A DNA stretch of 64,000 nt, taken from Agromyces sp. NDB4Y10 (GTDB taxonomy: Bacteria > Actinomycetota > Actinomycetes > Actinomycetales > Microbacteriaceae). This document shows, one piece after another, positions 46,201-56,539 of this stretch (within the stretch, counting starts at the first letter, position 1; the number at the start of each line of letters is the position of its first letter). The stretch spans positions 1 to 64,000 of the forward strand of contig NZ_LQGY01000055.1 in assembly GCF_001620055.1 (NCBI RefSeq). The letters are read 5' to 3'. The notes below the pieces were generated by a model, which ran no database searches, was not told where the DNA came from, and saw only the letters and a list, made by a program, of their open reading frames with translations. The position numbers were made by a program, and so were the translations under genes.

Positions 46201-47022
46201 ATGAGCACGATTGCCAGCGCCGCCCGGTCGCAGGTGCTCCGACGCAACAACGTCACCGTCACCGGCGACCCGGCAGGGCGGCCGATCGTGTTCGCGCACG
46301 GGTTCGGTTGCAGCCAGGAGGTGTGGCACGCCGTCGCGCCGCGGTTCGAGTCCGACCATCGGGTCGTGCTGTTCGACGCCGTGGGATCGGGCGCGTCCGA
46401 CCTCGGCGCGTACGACCCGGCGCGCTACGACTCCCTCCACGGCTACGCCGACGACCTCCTGGAGATCCTCGACGCCCTCGACCTGCACGATGCGGTGTTC
46501 GTCGGGCACTCCGTCGCCGCGATGGTGGGGGTCCTGGCCTCGAACGTCGACCCGTCGAGGTTCGGCGCGCTCGTGCTCGTCGGTCCGTCTCCCCGGTACC
46601 TCGACGACGACGACTACACCGGCGGCTTCAGCCACGCGGACATCGAAGGGCTGCTCGACGCCCTCGACGCGAACTACCTCGGATGGTCCGAGACGATGGC
46701 TCCGCTCATCATGGGCAACCCCGCTCGGCCGGAGCTGGGTTCCGACCTCACCGAGAGCTTCTGCAGCGTCGATCCGCGCATCGCGAGCCAGTTCGCTCGG
46801 GTCACCTTCCTCTCCGACAACCGGCGGGACCTCGAGCAGGTGCGCACGCCGACCCTCGTCCTGCAGTGCTCCGAGGACGTCATCGCCCCGCCGGCCGTGG
46901 GTCGGTACGTGCACGAGCAGATCTCCGGAAGCCGGTTCGTCCAGCTCGCGGCCACCGGCCACTGCCCGAACCTGTCGGCGCCCGAGGAGCTCGCCGCGGA
47001 GATCACGGCGTTCCTGCGATGA
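46201..47022 (+). CDS. RsbQ-like alpha/beta hydrolase
   Basis: The 273-residue hydrolase opens with VLRRNNVTVTGDPAGRPIVFAHGFGCSQEVW and has the triad Ser104 (GHSV), Asp226 (SEDVIAP) and His254 (TGHCPNLS). It resembles Bacillus RsbQ and plant KAI2/D14-type receptors, small hydrolases that prepare or sense a ligand for a partner PAS protein. Its stop overlaps by ATGA the PAS-GAF-GGDEF gene, the same pairing as RsbQ with the PAS phosphatase RsbP. The start has AGGAG upstream. The ligand is unknown. Confidence 0.85.
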   Translation: MSTIASAARSQVLRRNNVTVTGDPAGRPIVFAHGFGCSQEVWHAVAPRFESDHRVVLFDAVGSGASDLGAYDPARYDSLHGYADDLLEILDALDLHDAVFVGHSVAAMVGVLASNVDPSRFGALVLVGPSPRYLDDDDYTGGFSHADIEGLLDALDANYLGWSETMAPLIMGNPARPELGSDLTESFCSVDPRIASQFARVTFLSDNRRDLEQVRTPTLVLQCSEDVIAPPAVGRYVHEQISGSRFVQLAATGHCPNLSAPEELAAEITAFLR

Positions 47023-48470
47023 CGATCTCCTCCAGCCCGCCGCCCACCAGGAGCGGCGAAGACGAACTCCACGAGTCGTACGTCGAGCTGTTCCACGATG
47101 CGCCGTGCGGATACCTGACGACCACGGCCGACGGCGTGATCACGCGCGTGAACCGGACCCTCGCGACCTGGACCGGGCTCGGCGAGGACGAGCTGCTCGG
47201 CACCGCTTTCGTCGACCTCCTCACCACGGCGGGGCAGCTCTTCTACGAATCCCGGTTCGCCACCGTCCTCCGGCTCTCCGGCGAGGTCCGCGAGGTCGCC
47301 CTCTCGATGCGCTGCGCCGATCTCCGCGACCTGCCCGTGCTCATCAACGCGCTGATCGTCCCCGCACACGGCGAGCGAGCCGAAGAGATCCGCATCGCCG
47401 TCTTCGACGCCACCGAGCGCCAGGACTACGAGCGCCAGCTGCTCGTGGCCCGCCGCCAGGCCGAGGCCTCCGAAGCACGCGTGCGCGTGCTCCAGGACGC
47501 GTCGAGCGCCTTCGGCCTCGCCATGAGCGTCCAGGAGCTCGGGGAGGCGCTCATCACCGCCGCGCGCACGGGACTGCTCGCCGCGAGTGCGGCGGTCCTC
47601 CTCCCCGGCGAGCGCGACGGCCGGGACCTCATCGTCGACGGCGTCCAGATGGACCCCCTCATCTCCGCGGGCCTCATGGACCTCGCCATGCAGGCGATCG
47701 AGGGAGACGAGGTCGTCACGGTCGCGAGCCTCGACCAGGCGGCGACCATCCGCCCCGATCTCGACGTCGCGCTGCAGGAGCAGCGGCTCGCTGCCCTCAG
47801 CATCGCGCCGCTCCGAGGCGACTCCGGCGCCCACGGCGTCGTCGTCTGCTTCTTCGGGCGCGACCAGGTCTTCGACGACGACACGCGCGACATCCACGCC
47901 GCGCTCGCCCGTCAGGCCTCCCAGGTGCTGCGGCGCGTGCGACTGCAGGAGGAGCTGGCCCATCGTGCGCTCCACGACCAGCTCACCGGCCTGGCCAACC
48001 GCAAGCTGCTCCAGGTGCGACTGGACGAGGCCCTCGCCGGCGCACGGCGCGACGCGCGCCCGCTGTCGATCGTGTTCATCGACCTGGACGGCTTCAAGGC
48101 GGTCAACGACGCCCTCGGCCACCGCGTGGGCGACGAGGTGCTCGTCGAGGTCGCCGAGCGGCTCCGCGGCGTCGCGCGCGCATCGGACCCCGTGGCGAGG
48201 TACGGCGGGGACGAGTTCGTGATCGTGTGCGAGAACGCGGATGCCGAGGCGGCCGGGGTCATCGCGGAGCGGTTCCGGCACGAGGTGGGCCGTCCGTTGA
48301 CGAGCGTGCCCCCCAGCTACAGCGTCGCGGCGAGTGTCGGCGTGGCGACCTGGACTCCCGACGACACGGCCGACGATCCGGAACCCGAACGGCTGATCCG
48401 GCTGGCCGACGAGGCGATGTACGCCTCGAAGCGCGGCGGCCGCGATCGGGTCACATCGGTGACGGTGTAG
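47019..48470 (+). CDS. PAS-GAF-GGDEF diguanylate cyclase
   Basis: The 483-residue protein has an N-terminal PAS domain (residues 17-130, YVELFHDAPCGYLTTTADGVI). A short helix follows, then a GAF domain (about 153-305) and a GGDEF domain (about 320-480). The active site YGGDEF is intact (396-400), with an I-site RASD five residues before it, so it should make cyclic di-GMP and be inhibited by its product. It has no membrane segment. It is coupled to the RsbQ-like gene and probably receives its signal through the PAS domain. Confidence 0.9.
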   Translation: MTISSSPPPTRSGEDELHESYVELFHDAPCGYLTTTADGVITRVNRTLATWTGLGEDELLGTAFVDLLTTAGQLFYESRFATVLRLSGEVREVALSMRCADLRDLPVLINALIVPAHGERAEEIRIAVFDATERQDYERQLLVARRQAEASEARVRVLQDASSAFGLAMSVQELGEALITAARTGLLAASAAVLLPGERDGRDLIVDGVQMDPLISAGLMDLAMQAIEGDEVVTVASLDQAATIRPDLDVALQEQRLAALSIAPLRGDSGAHGVVVCFFGRDQVFDDDTRDIHAALARQASQVLRRVRLQEELAHRALHDQLTGLANRKLLQVRLDEALAGARRDARPLSIVFIDLDGFKAVNDALGHRVGDEVLVEVAERLRGVARASDPVARYGGDEFVIVCENADAEAAGVIAERFRHEVGRPLTSVPPSYSVAASVGVATWTPDDTADDPEPERLIRLADEAMYASKRGGRDRVTSVTV

Positions 48471-48568
48471 TCGGGCACACCGCTCACGGCGCACCGCACG
48501 GCTCGCCCGCCGGCTTCGGTGACGACCTGCGTACCGCCCTGGAATGTATCGCTCGCGAAGGAGGCGAC

Positions 48569-48880
48569 ATGGGAACACTGGAATACAACTCGAAGCTCTC
48601 GGCGACGTTCGACGACCGGACACTCGCCCACCTGCAGGTGGCGATCTGGTCGAAGCTGCGCCGCGGTGAGCACTTCGCATTCACCTGGGTCGACGAGGAG
48701 GCGACACCGCCGAGGACCTCCGTCTGGTGCAGCCCCACCATTCCGATGACGTTCCAGTTCGACCGGGCCGAGCCCGCCGAGCTGAACCCCCGGTGGGTCG
48801 AAGTGCTCACCAAGGCGGCCAACTCGGCAGGTGGGCTGCGACTGATCCCCGAGCCCGTCGAGGCGACCCCCGCTCGATGA
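48569..48880 (+). CDS. small DUF7882-like protein (first of tandem pair)
   Basis: The 103-residue cytoplasmic protein starts MGTLEYNSKLSATFDDRTLAHL and continues with a KLRRGEHFAFTW strand, SVWCSPTIPMTFQF and NPRWVEVLTKAANSAGGL. It aligns well with the next gene product. I recall such proteins as DUF7882; in some databases they are called ATP-dependent DNA ligases, but no nucleotidyltransferase motif is present. The ATG follows AAGGAGG. It sits 98 bp after the cyclase gene. Confidence 0.75.
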   Translation: MGTLEYNSKLSATFDDRTLAHLQVAIWSKLRRGEHFAFTWVDEEATPPRTSVWCSPTIPMTFQFDRAEPAELNPRWVEVLTKAANSAGGLRLIPEPVEATPAR

Positions 48881-48908
48881 GCGCGACACGAACAGGAGGA
48901 GGAACGGG

Positions 48909-49223
48909 ATGGGCACCCTGATCTACGGTCAGCGGATCTCGGAGTTCGAGATCGAGGACCGCACGCTCGCGCACCTGCAATTCGTCATTGCGGCGAAGCT
49001 GCAACGCGGCGAGCAGTTCATGTTCACCTGGAGCCACGGGATGGAACGCGGCAGCGGCCGCAGCGTCATCTGGATCAGCCCCGCAGCGCAGGTGCACTTC
49101 CGCTTCAGCGGCAATCGCGCACCCAAGCTCAACCGGGCCTGGCTCGAGATGCTGATGGACAGCGCGAACAGCCGCGCCGGGCTCCAATGGGTGCCCGAGC
49201 CGGCCGACGCCGCCGGACCCTGA
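48909..49223 (+). CDS. small DUF7882-like protein (second of tandem pair)
   Basis: The 104-residue product begins MGTLIYGQRISEFEIEDRTLAHLQFVI. It shares with its neighbour the KLQRGEQFMFTW strand, the IWISPAAQVHFRF strand and the LNRAWLEMLMDSANSRAGLQWVPEP end. AGGAGGA precedes the ATG. No catalytic motif is visible. Tandem duplication within a c-di-GMP gene set is notable. Confidence 0.75.
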   Translation: MGTLIYGQRISEFEIEDRTLAHLQFVIAAKLQRGEQFMFTWSHGMERGSGRSVIWISPAAQVHFRFSGNRAPKLNRAWLEMLMDSANSRAGLQWVPEPADAAGP

Positions 49224-49264
49224 CACCGCACCCCCGACGACGGAACGAGAGAACGGAGCATCCC

Positions 49265-49537
49265 TTGAAGATCCACCGGCTGACGGTCGACGGCAAAGAC
49301 TACTTCCTGCCCGACCCCATCGACGAGCTTCGCGCGCAGATCCTCGCCGCCATCCAGGCCGGCGGCGGTTACGTCACCATCCCCCCGCTTCGAGGCGGCC
49401 CGGGAATCGACATCCTCTTCTCGCCGGGGATGCCGGTGAGCTGGACCCAGCTCGACATCGGCGATTCCGGCGACGCCTCCGGGACGTCGTCGGGGCAGGA
49501 CCCCGACGAGTTCGCGGATCCCTACAGCTCGCTCTGA
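49265..49537 (+). CDS. small protein, distant relative of the DUF7882-like pair
   Basis: The 90-residue product has a rare TTG start (49265), supported by ACGGAG at a good distance and by similarity beginning there. Its order of elements (IDELRAQILAAIQAGGGYVTI, then GIDILFSPGMPVSW) parallels the two upstream proteins, but identity is low and the tail is acidic. The end overlaps by 16 bp the end of the convergent EAL gene. The function is unknown. Confidence 0.65.
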   Translation: MKIHRLTVDGKDYFLPDPIDELRAQILAAIQAGGGYVTIPPLRGGPGIDILFSPGMPVSWTQLDIGDSGDASGTSSGQDPDEFADPYSSL

Positions 49538-50355
49538 GCCGGACCGCCCGCTTCCGCCCGGAGGCGGGCGGTCATCCGTTCGGGCGTCGACGGTCGGCCG
49601 AACAGGAACCCCTGGGCCCGGTCGAATCCCAGCTCTCGCACCGCTTCCCATTGCAGCTCGGTCTCGACGCCCTCGGCGACCGTGCGCAGCCCTCGATCGC
49701 GGGCGAAGCGCACCAGTCGAGCGACCTCCGTGCGCTCCTCGGTGACGTGCTGGATCAGCGAGCGGTCCACCTTGAGCTCGGTGATCGGCAGCGCGCCCGC
49801 GCGGAACTCGGCCTCCTCGACGGATCGCACGTCGTCGAGCGAGACTCCGACCCCGTGGGCGCGCACCCGGCGGAGGTTGTCTTCCGCGGCGGCGGGCGAC
49901 GGTCGCGACTCGGTCAGCTCCAGCATGAGCAGCTCGGGTCGGATGCCATCAGTCCGCAGCCGGTCGAGCACCCGATCGGCGAAGTCGGCCCGCTCGAGCT
50001 GCACGGCGGCGACGTTGACGGCGACCTCGATCCGTCGTCCCGCGGAGGTCAGGTCGGCAGCGAAGCGGCAGGCGCACCGGAGCATGGCGTCGCCGATGGC
50101 ATCCATCGACCGGGTCTCCTCGGCGATCGGGATGAAGTGCTGCGGCCCGAGCACACCTCGCTGGGGATGGCGCCACCGGCTCAGCGCCTCGACCGCCACC
50201 GTGCGCCCGTCCCGGGCGTCGACCTGCGACTGGAACTCGGCGACGATCTCGCCGCGCACCGCGGCACGCCGCAGGTCGCGCACCACTCGCTGGTTCCCGT
50301 GCACGACACCCTCCCCCGGGCTCTCCGACAGCCCCGGCCATTGTGCGTGCAACAT
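49522..50355 (-). CDS. EAL-domain protein, probable c-di-GMP phosphodiesterase or sensor
   Basis: The 277-residue protein is almost only an EAL domain: EAL at 56-58, Asn114, Glu146, Asp174-Asp175, Lys195, Glu228 and the closing QGFLFGRP. Most metal and catalytic residues are therefore kept. Loop 6, normally DDFGTGxSS, reads DDVRSVEEAE, which may weaken catalysis and dimer coupling. It faces the GGDEF operon with overlapping ends. The start could be ATG 50355 or GTG 50304; the latter has GGGGGAGGG just before it. Confidence 0.8.
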   Translation of the reverse strand: MLHAQWPGLSESPGEGVVHGNQRVVRDLRRAAVRGEIVAEFQSQVDARDGRTVAVEALSRWRHPQRGVLGPQHFIPIAEETRSMDAIGDAMLRCACRFAADLTSAGRRIEVAVNVAAVQLERADFADRVLDRLRTDGIRPELLMLELTESRPSPAAAEDNLRRVRAHGVGVSLDDVRSVEEAEFRAGALPITELKVDRSLIQHVTEERTEVARLVRFARDRGLRTVAEGVETELQWEAVRELGFDRAQGFLFGRPSTPERMTARLRAEAGGPAQSEL

Positions 50356-50415
50356 CCGATTTCGGACAAAGGCGAGACACGAGGCGCTCCGCGCCCTATA
50401 ATCCGCTCGCCGACC

Positions 50416-50838
50416 TCAGCTCCGGTCGAGCGGCCGCCACACGACGACGGCGTTCTCGCGCCGCACGCGCGTGCCGGCCTTGAGCGACACGACCTCGCCG
50501 TGGGCCCCGGCGGCGAAGACCCGGCGTCCGGGCCGGTTGAGCATCTCGTCGGCGAGCGCGCGCTCCAGCTCGCGGACGCGTTGGCGGAGGTCGGTGACCT
50601 CGTTCTCGAGATCGAGGATGCGGCGGATGCCCTCGAGGCTCACGCCCTCGCTCGAGAGCTGCTGGATCTCGCGGAGCTGCGCGACGTCCCGCATCGAATA
50701 GCGACGCGACTTGCCCGCCGTGCGCTTCGGGGACACGAGCCCCATGCGGTCGTACTGGCGGAGCGTCTGCGGGTGCATGCCGGCGAGCTCGGCCGCGACC
50801 GAGATCACGAACAGGGGGCTCTCGCCGTCGACCTGCAT
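50416..50838 (-). CDS. hspR: HspR heat-shock repressor, MerR family
   Basis: The 140-residue protein has a MerR helix-turn-helix (FVISVAAELAGMHPQTLRQYDRMGLVSPKRTAGKSRRYS), then a coiled coil (about 72-98). Family knowledge is that HspR binds HAIR sites and uses DnaK as co-repressor. HAIR sites are present upstream of dnaK and clpB in this window. Its ATG shares a base with the dnaJ stop (TGATG), so it is the last gene of dnaK-grpE-dnaJ-hspR and represses its own operon. Confidence 0.95.
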   Translation of the reverse strand: MQVDGESPLFVISVAAELAGMHPQTLRQYDRMGLVSPKRTAGKSRRYSMRDVAQLREIQQLSSEGVSLEGIRRILDLENEVTDLRQRVRELERALADEMLNRPGRRVFAAGAHGEVVSLKAGTRVRRENAVVVWRPLDRS

Positions 50839-51833
50839 CAGTGGCCCCGGGCCTTGGCGAGGAGGTCCTCGCGGGGATTCTCGTCGGGCAGGAGCGCGGC
50901 GAACTCGCGCAGCTTCTCCTCGGCCTCCTTCGACAGGTGCGACGGCACGGCGACCTGCACGACGGCGAGGAGGTCGCCCGTGCCCTTCTTCGTCTCGACG
51001 CCGCGACCCTTCACGCGCAGCACGCGGCCGCTCGGAGTGCCCGGCGCGACACGCAGCTTGACCGGCTCGCCGCCGAGCGTCGGCACCTGGATGGTGGCGC
51101 CGAGCGCGGCCTCGACGAAGGTGACGGGCACGTTGACGCGGAGGTTGAGCCCGTCACGTTCGAACACCGGGTGCTTGCGCACCTTGACGGTGAGCACGAT
51201 GTCGCCGGCCTCGCCGCCGTCGGGCGACGGGTGGCCCTTGCCGCGCAGCCGGATCTTCTGGCCGTCGGCGACTCCCGCGGGCACGTTGACGGTGATCTCG
51301 CGCCCCTCGGCGGTCTGCAGCGTGATGCGGTCGCCCTTGGTGGCGGTGACGAAGTCGAGCGTCGTCGACGCGGTCACGTCACGCCCGCGGGTGGGGCCGC
51401 CGAAGCCGCCGTAGCCGCCGGTGGGCTGGCCGAACCGGCCGCCGCCGAAGAGGCCGCTCAGCAGGTCGTCGTACTGGCCGGCGCCCTGCTGGGTGGTGTA
51501 GCGCGTGCCGCGGCCGCCCGGGCCGCCGAACATGCCGCCGAAGACGTCCTCGAAGCCGCCGGCGCCGCCGGCGCCGGGCGCGGTGAACCGGGCGCCCTGC
51601 CCCATCGCGCGGACCGCGTCGTACTCCTTGCGTTCCTCGGGATCGGAGAGCACGGAGTGCGCCTCGCTGATCTCCTTGAACTTCGACTCGGCGGCGGCAT
51701 CCCCCGGGTTCTGGTCGGGGTGGTACTTGCGCGCGAGCTTGCGGTAGGCCTTCTTGATGTCGGCGTCGCTGGCGTCCTTGGAGACGCCGAGGATCGCGTA
51801 GAAGTCCTTGTCGAACCAATCCTGGCTGGCCAT
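50838..51833 (-). CDS. dnaJ: DnaJ/CbpA-type co-chaperone without zinc finger
   Basis: The 331-residue J protein has an N-terminal J domain (HPD in [11 protein letters not shown]), a Gly/Phe-rich segment (about 85-150) and two C-terminal beta domains. It contains no cysteine, so the zinc finger of classical DnaJ is missing and it is a class B (CbpA-like) co-chaperone. It stimulates the ATPase of DnaK encoded upstream. A palindromic repeat separates it from grpE. Confidence 0.9.
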   Translation of the reverse strand: MASQDWFDKDFYAILGVSKDASDADIKKAYRKLARKYHPDQNPGDAAAESKFKEISEAHSVLSDPEERKEYDAVRAMGQGARFTAPGAGGAGGFEDVFGGMFGGPGGRGTRYTTQQGAGQYDDLLSGLFGGGRFGQPTGGYGGFGGPTRGRDVTASTTLDFVTATKGDRITLQTAEGREITVNVPAGVADGQKIRLRGKGHPSPDGGEAGDIVLTVKVRKHPVFERDGLNLRVNVPVTFVEAALGATIQVPTLGGEPVKLRVAPGTPSGRVLRVKGRGVETKKGTGDLLAVVQVAVPSHLSKEAEEKLREFAALLPDENPREDLLAKARGH

Positions 51834-51864
51834 CGGCGCCTCCTTCCTCGAAATCTAGTGCGGA

Positions 51865-51953
51865 TCGGTGATCGAGTAGCGCCGCCTGCGGCGCGTATCG
51901 AGATCGGGTGACCCGGTCTCGATACGGCCGCGGGCGGCCTCCTCGACCAGCGG
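51865..51953. repeat. about 85-bp palindromic intergenic repeat, copy 3
   Basis: Outer arms CGGTGATCGAGTAG and CTCCTCGACCAGCG and inner arms GTATCGAGA and TCTCGATAC surround a GCCGCCTGCGGC hairpin. It occupies most of the gap between grpE and dnaJ inside the operon, where it could reduce downstream expression. Confidence 0.75.
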
Positions 51954-51960
51954 TGCCCCG

Positions 51961-52632
51961 CTACGCGGGCGTCTTGACGACGACCTTCGCCGCACGCAGC
52001 AGCGTGCTGCCGAGCAGGTACCCGGTCTCGACGACGTCGGCGACCGTGTCGACCTCGACCTCGTCGGAGTGCTGCTGGAAGATCGCCTCGTGCCGCTGCG
52101 GGTCGAACGCCTCGCCCACCTCGCCGAACGGGGTGAGGCCGAGCTTCTCGACCGACGCGCGCAGCTTCGCCGCGATCGTCGCGAACGGGGTGTCGCCCTC
52201 GAGGTCGCCGTGCTTCTCGGCGCGGTCGAGGTCGTCGAGCACGGGCAGCAGCACGGCCACGGCCGCGCCGATCGCCCGCTCCCGCTCGACCTCGCGGTTC
52301 GCCTCGGTGCGCTTGCGGTAGTTCGCGTACTCGGCGGTGACCCGCTTCAGGTCGGCCAGGTGCTCGGCCGACGGGTCGTCGACCTCGGCCTGCGCGGCGT
52401 TCAGGATGTCGTCGACGGTGAGGGCCTCCTCGTCGAGCACGTCCGAGACGTCGGGTGCAGCACCCTCGGCCGTGCCGGCGGCATCCGTCGACCCCGCCTC
52501 GGGGGCGGACTGCTCGCCCGCCCCCTCGGCACCGGAGTCGGCATCGGGCTTGCGAACCTGACCCGTCTCGGGGTCGATCCGCCGCTTGTCGCGGATGATC
52601 GGCTCGTCGTGGTTCTGGTTCTCGTCAGCCAT
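51961..52632 (-). CDS. grpE: GrpE nucleotide exchange factor
   Basis: The 223-residue protein has an acidic, probably disordered N-terminus of about 70 residues, a long coiled coil (about 75-125) and the GrpE core with RKRTEANREVERERAIG and VLDDLDRAEKHGD. The beta end contains GEAFDPQRHEAIFQ and ADVVETGYLLGSTLLRAAKVVV. It releases ADP from DnaK. It begins two bases after the dnaK stop. Confidence 0.95.
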   Translation of the reverse strand: MADENQNHDEPIIRDKRRIDPETGQVRKPDADSGAEGAGEQSAPEAGSTDAAGTAEGAAPDVSDVLDEEALTVDDILNAAQAEVDDPSAEHLADLKRVTAEYANYRKRTEANREVERERAIGAAVAVLLPVLDDLDRAEKHGDLEGDTPFATIAAKLRASVEKLGLTPFGEVGEAFDPQRHEAIFQQHSDEVEVDTVADVVETGYLLGSTLLRAAKVVVKTPA

Positions 52633-52634
52633 GG

Positions 52635-54691
<2,057 letters not shown>

Positions 54692-54756
54692 CCGACCTCG
54701 CCCGTCCGCATTCCCCCTGCGCCCCATCCCCCGGGCCGGGCCTCAGCCCTCGCGTG

Positions 54757-54813
54757 CGAGTGTCCAATGGATGTCGCCGCGACGCTCCCGTGGCGGCATC
54801 CATTGGACACTCG
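54757..54813. repeat. 57-bp hairpin, dnaK copy
   Basis: Arms of 22 bp with one mismatch (outer CGAGTGTCC and GGACACTCG, inner AATGGATG and CATCCATT) enclose a 13-nt centre. It has the same length and outer sequence as the element beside clpB at 26274-26330, and again stands just outside the HAIR sites. Confidence 0.8.
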
Positions 54814-54924
54814 ATGGGGGTGCGGAGCGGCGACCGGTCCTGCACAGGCCGCGATGAGGCGAGTGGACCCACCGCACGCGCCTCGGCGCCGGTACGCCGT
54901 GGGCGCGGCGCGCAGCATGGTCCG

Positions 54925-55827
54925 GTGCCGGCGCGCCCCCTCCCGCCGCAACTCCGCCGAGTGCCGTTCTCGGTGCCGCGTGCCGATGAGCTCGGCGTCC
55001 CGCGTGGGCGGCTCCGCGCGCTCGACCTCTCCGCGCCCTTCCACGGCGTACGCGCCACCGTCCCCCCGGCGACCCATGCCGAGCGCTGCGCCGCGTTCGC
55101 CGCCCGCATGCCCGTCACCCAGGTGTTCAGCCACGCCACGGCCGCCCTGCTGTGGGGCGTGCCGCTGCCGTCCGCGCTGGAACGGGGGCCGCTGCACGTC
55201 TCCGCCCTGCGCGGACGCGAGCCGCGCGTGCCGGGCGTGGTCGGCCACCGGCTCCGCGCCGATCGGGTCCGGGTCGGCGCCGTCCGCGGGCTCCCCGTGG
55301 TGTCGGCGTGCGACTCGTGGTGCCAGCTCGCGACCGCGCTGTCCCACGACGACCTCGTCGCCGCCGGAGACCGGCTGCTCGGCTGGCCCCGCCCGCTCGT
55401 CTCGGCCGACGAGCTCGACGCGGCGATCGAGCGGCATCGCGGCGGACGCGGGACGAGCGCGCGGGATGCGGCACGGCTCGACCTCCGGCCGGGTGCGGCG
55501 TCGCCGCGGGAGACCCGGCTGCGGCTGCAGGTGATACGCGCCGGCTTCCCCGAGCCGGAGCTCAATGCGCCGATCCCACTGAGCGCGGGGTGGACCGCGC
55601 ACGGCGACCTCGTTTTCCGCGCGTACGGGGTGCTGCTCGAGTACGACGGCGAGCAGCACCGCGGCGACGACGCGCAGTTCCACCGAGATGTCGAACGGCT
55701 CAACGACCTCGCCGCAGACGGGTGGATCGTGATCCGGGTCGGGCGCCGGCTGCCGATGCAGCGCGCGCTCGACCAGCTCGAACGCGCGATGCGCAGCCGC
55801 GGCTGGCGTGGCGTTCGTGCGAGCTAG
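54925..55827 (+). CDS. DUF559-type endonuclease-fold protein with AbiEi-like N-terminal region
   Basis: About 300 residues from the GTG at 54925. The C-terminal part (HGDLVFRAYGVLLEYDGEQHRGD, then RDVERLNDLAADGWIVIRVGR) matches the Vsr/PDDEXK-like DUF559 fold, with an acidic pair and a His that could form a nuclease site. The middle (VFSHATAALLWGVPLP) resembles AbiEi-like antitoxin regions. Such proteins are abundant in actinobacteria and their activity is unproven. The start is uncertain: an ATG at 54814 and the open frame before it are alternatives. Confidence 0.6.
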   Translation: MPARPLPPQLRRVPFSVPRADELGVPRGRLRALDLSAPFHGVRATVPPATHAERCAAFAARMPVTQVFSHATAALLWGVPLPSALERGPLHVSALRGREPRVPGVVGHRLRADRVRVGAVRGLPVVSACDSWCQLATALSHDDLVAAGDRLLGWPRPLVSADELDAAIERHRGGRGTSARDAARLDLRPGAASPRETRLRLQVIRAGFPEPELNAPIPLSAGWTAHGDLVFRAYGVLLEYDGEQHRGDDAQFHRDVERLNDLAADGWIVIRVGRRLPMQRALDQLERAMRSRGWRGVRAS

Positions 55828-55906
55828 GGTCGACGGATGCCGCGGGGCGGACATCTCGGGGTGCACACCGACGTCGGTGCGGGGCGCGGGCGATACGGTG
55901 GGGCGC

Positions 55907-56458
55907 ATGACCCGGACCCTCGCGCCGCGCGTGCTCGCGGCATCCGCTGCCCTGACCCTCTCGCTCGGCCTCGCGGCCTGCGCGAGCGACGACCCCGCCG
56001 AGACGGCGGCGCCCACGACGCCGGCCGCCGCTTCGCCCGAGCCGACCACGGAGCCGACGACCACGGAACAGCCCGCGATCGGCGCGAGCTGCGAGGACGT
56101 GCTCGCGCCCGACGCGTACGCGAAGCTCGAGGCCGACGGGCTCGAAACGCGCAATCCCGACCCGGTCGACCCGGTCGCCCAGCGGATCGTCGAGGACGGC
56201 GGGATCGCCTGCGCGTGGGTGAAGCCGCAGACCGACAACATGCTGAACCTCGCCCACGCGACCGGCGTGGACGAGGGCGAGTGGACGACCGCCCTCGCCA
56301 AGGCCGGGTATGCGCAGACCGACGAGCCCGTGGCCGGCGCGTGGACGGGTCCCGCCGAGCCGGGCAGCGGCGTGAGCCCGGTCGTGGTGCTCGCCGACGG
56401 GACGATCACGTGGGTCAGCGCGCCCGACTTCGCGCAGTGGGTCCGTCGGGCGAGTTGA
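55907..56458 (+). CDS. lipoprotein with two conserved cysteines (copy A)
   Basis: The 183-residue protein has a lipoprotein signal ending in LAAC (Cys25), a Thr/Pro/Glu-rich linker and a small domain with two Cys (ASCEDVLAPDAYAKLEADGLE and GGIACAWVKP). The domain resembles that of the lipoprotein at 59583 in order and motif. The two Cys could form a disulfide. TACGGT seven bases before the ATG suggests leaderless initiation. The function is unknown. Confidence 0.7.
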   Translation: MTRTLAPRVLAASAALTLSLGLAACASDDPAETAAPTTPAAASPEPTTEPTTTEQPAIGASCEDVLAPDAYAKLEADGLETRNPDPVDPVAQRIVEDGGIACAWVKPQTDNMLNLAHATGVDEGEWTTALAKAGYAQTDEPVAGAWTGPAEPGSGVSPVVVLADGTITWVSAPDFAQWVRRAS

Positions 56459-56539
56459 TCCGTCGACATCGCTGTCCGGATCGGCGGTGACGCACGGAAC
56501 ACGCGTGACGCGCTGAACGACGCAGGAAACCTGCGCGCT

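Noticed and set aside
43479-47018. Fusion of upstream sequence to the GGDEF protein in one open frame
   Set aside because: The frame is open for over 1600 codons, but the part before 47019 shadows the MFS, secreted, photolyase and hydrolase genes. The PAS domain starts right after 47019, which overlaps the hydrolase stop in the usual coupled way.
48569-49223. ATP-dependent DNA ligase annotation for the tandem small proteins
   Set aside because: The proteins are about 100 residues and have no KxDG nucleotidyl-transfer motif or any ligase domain.
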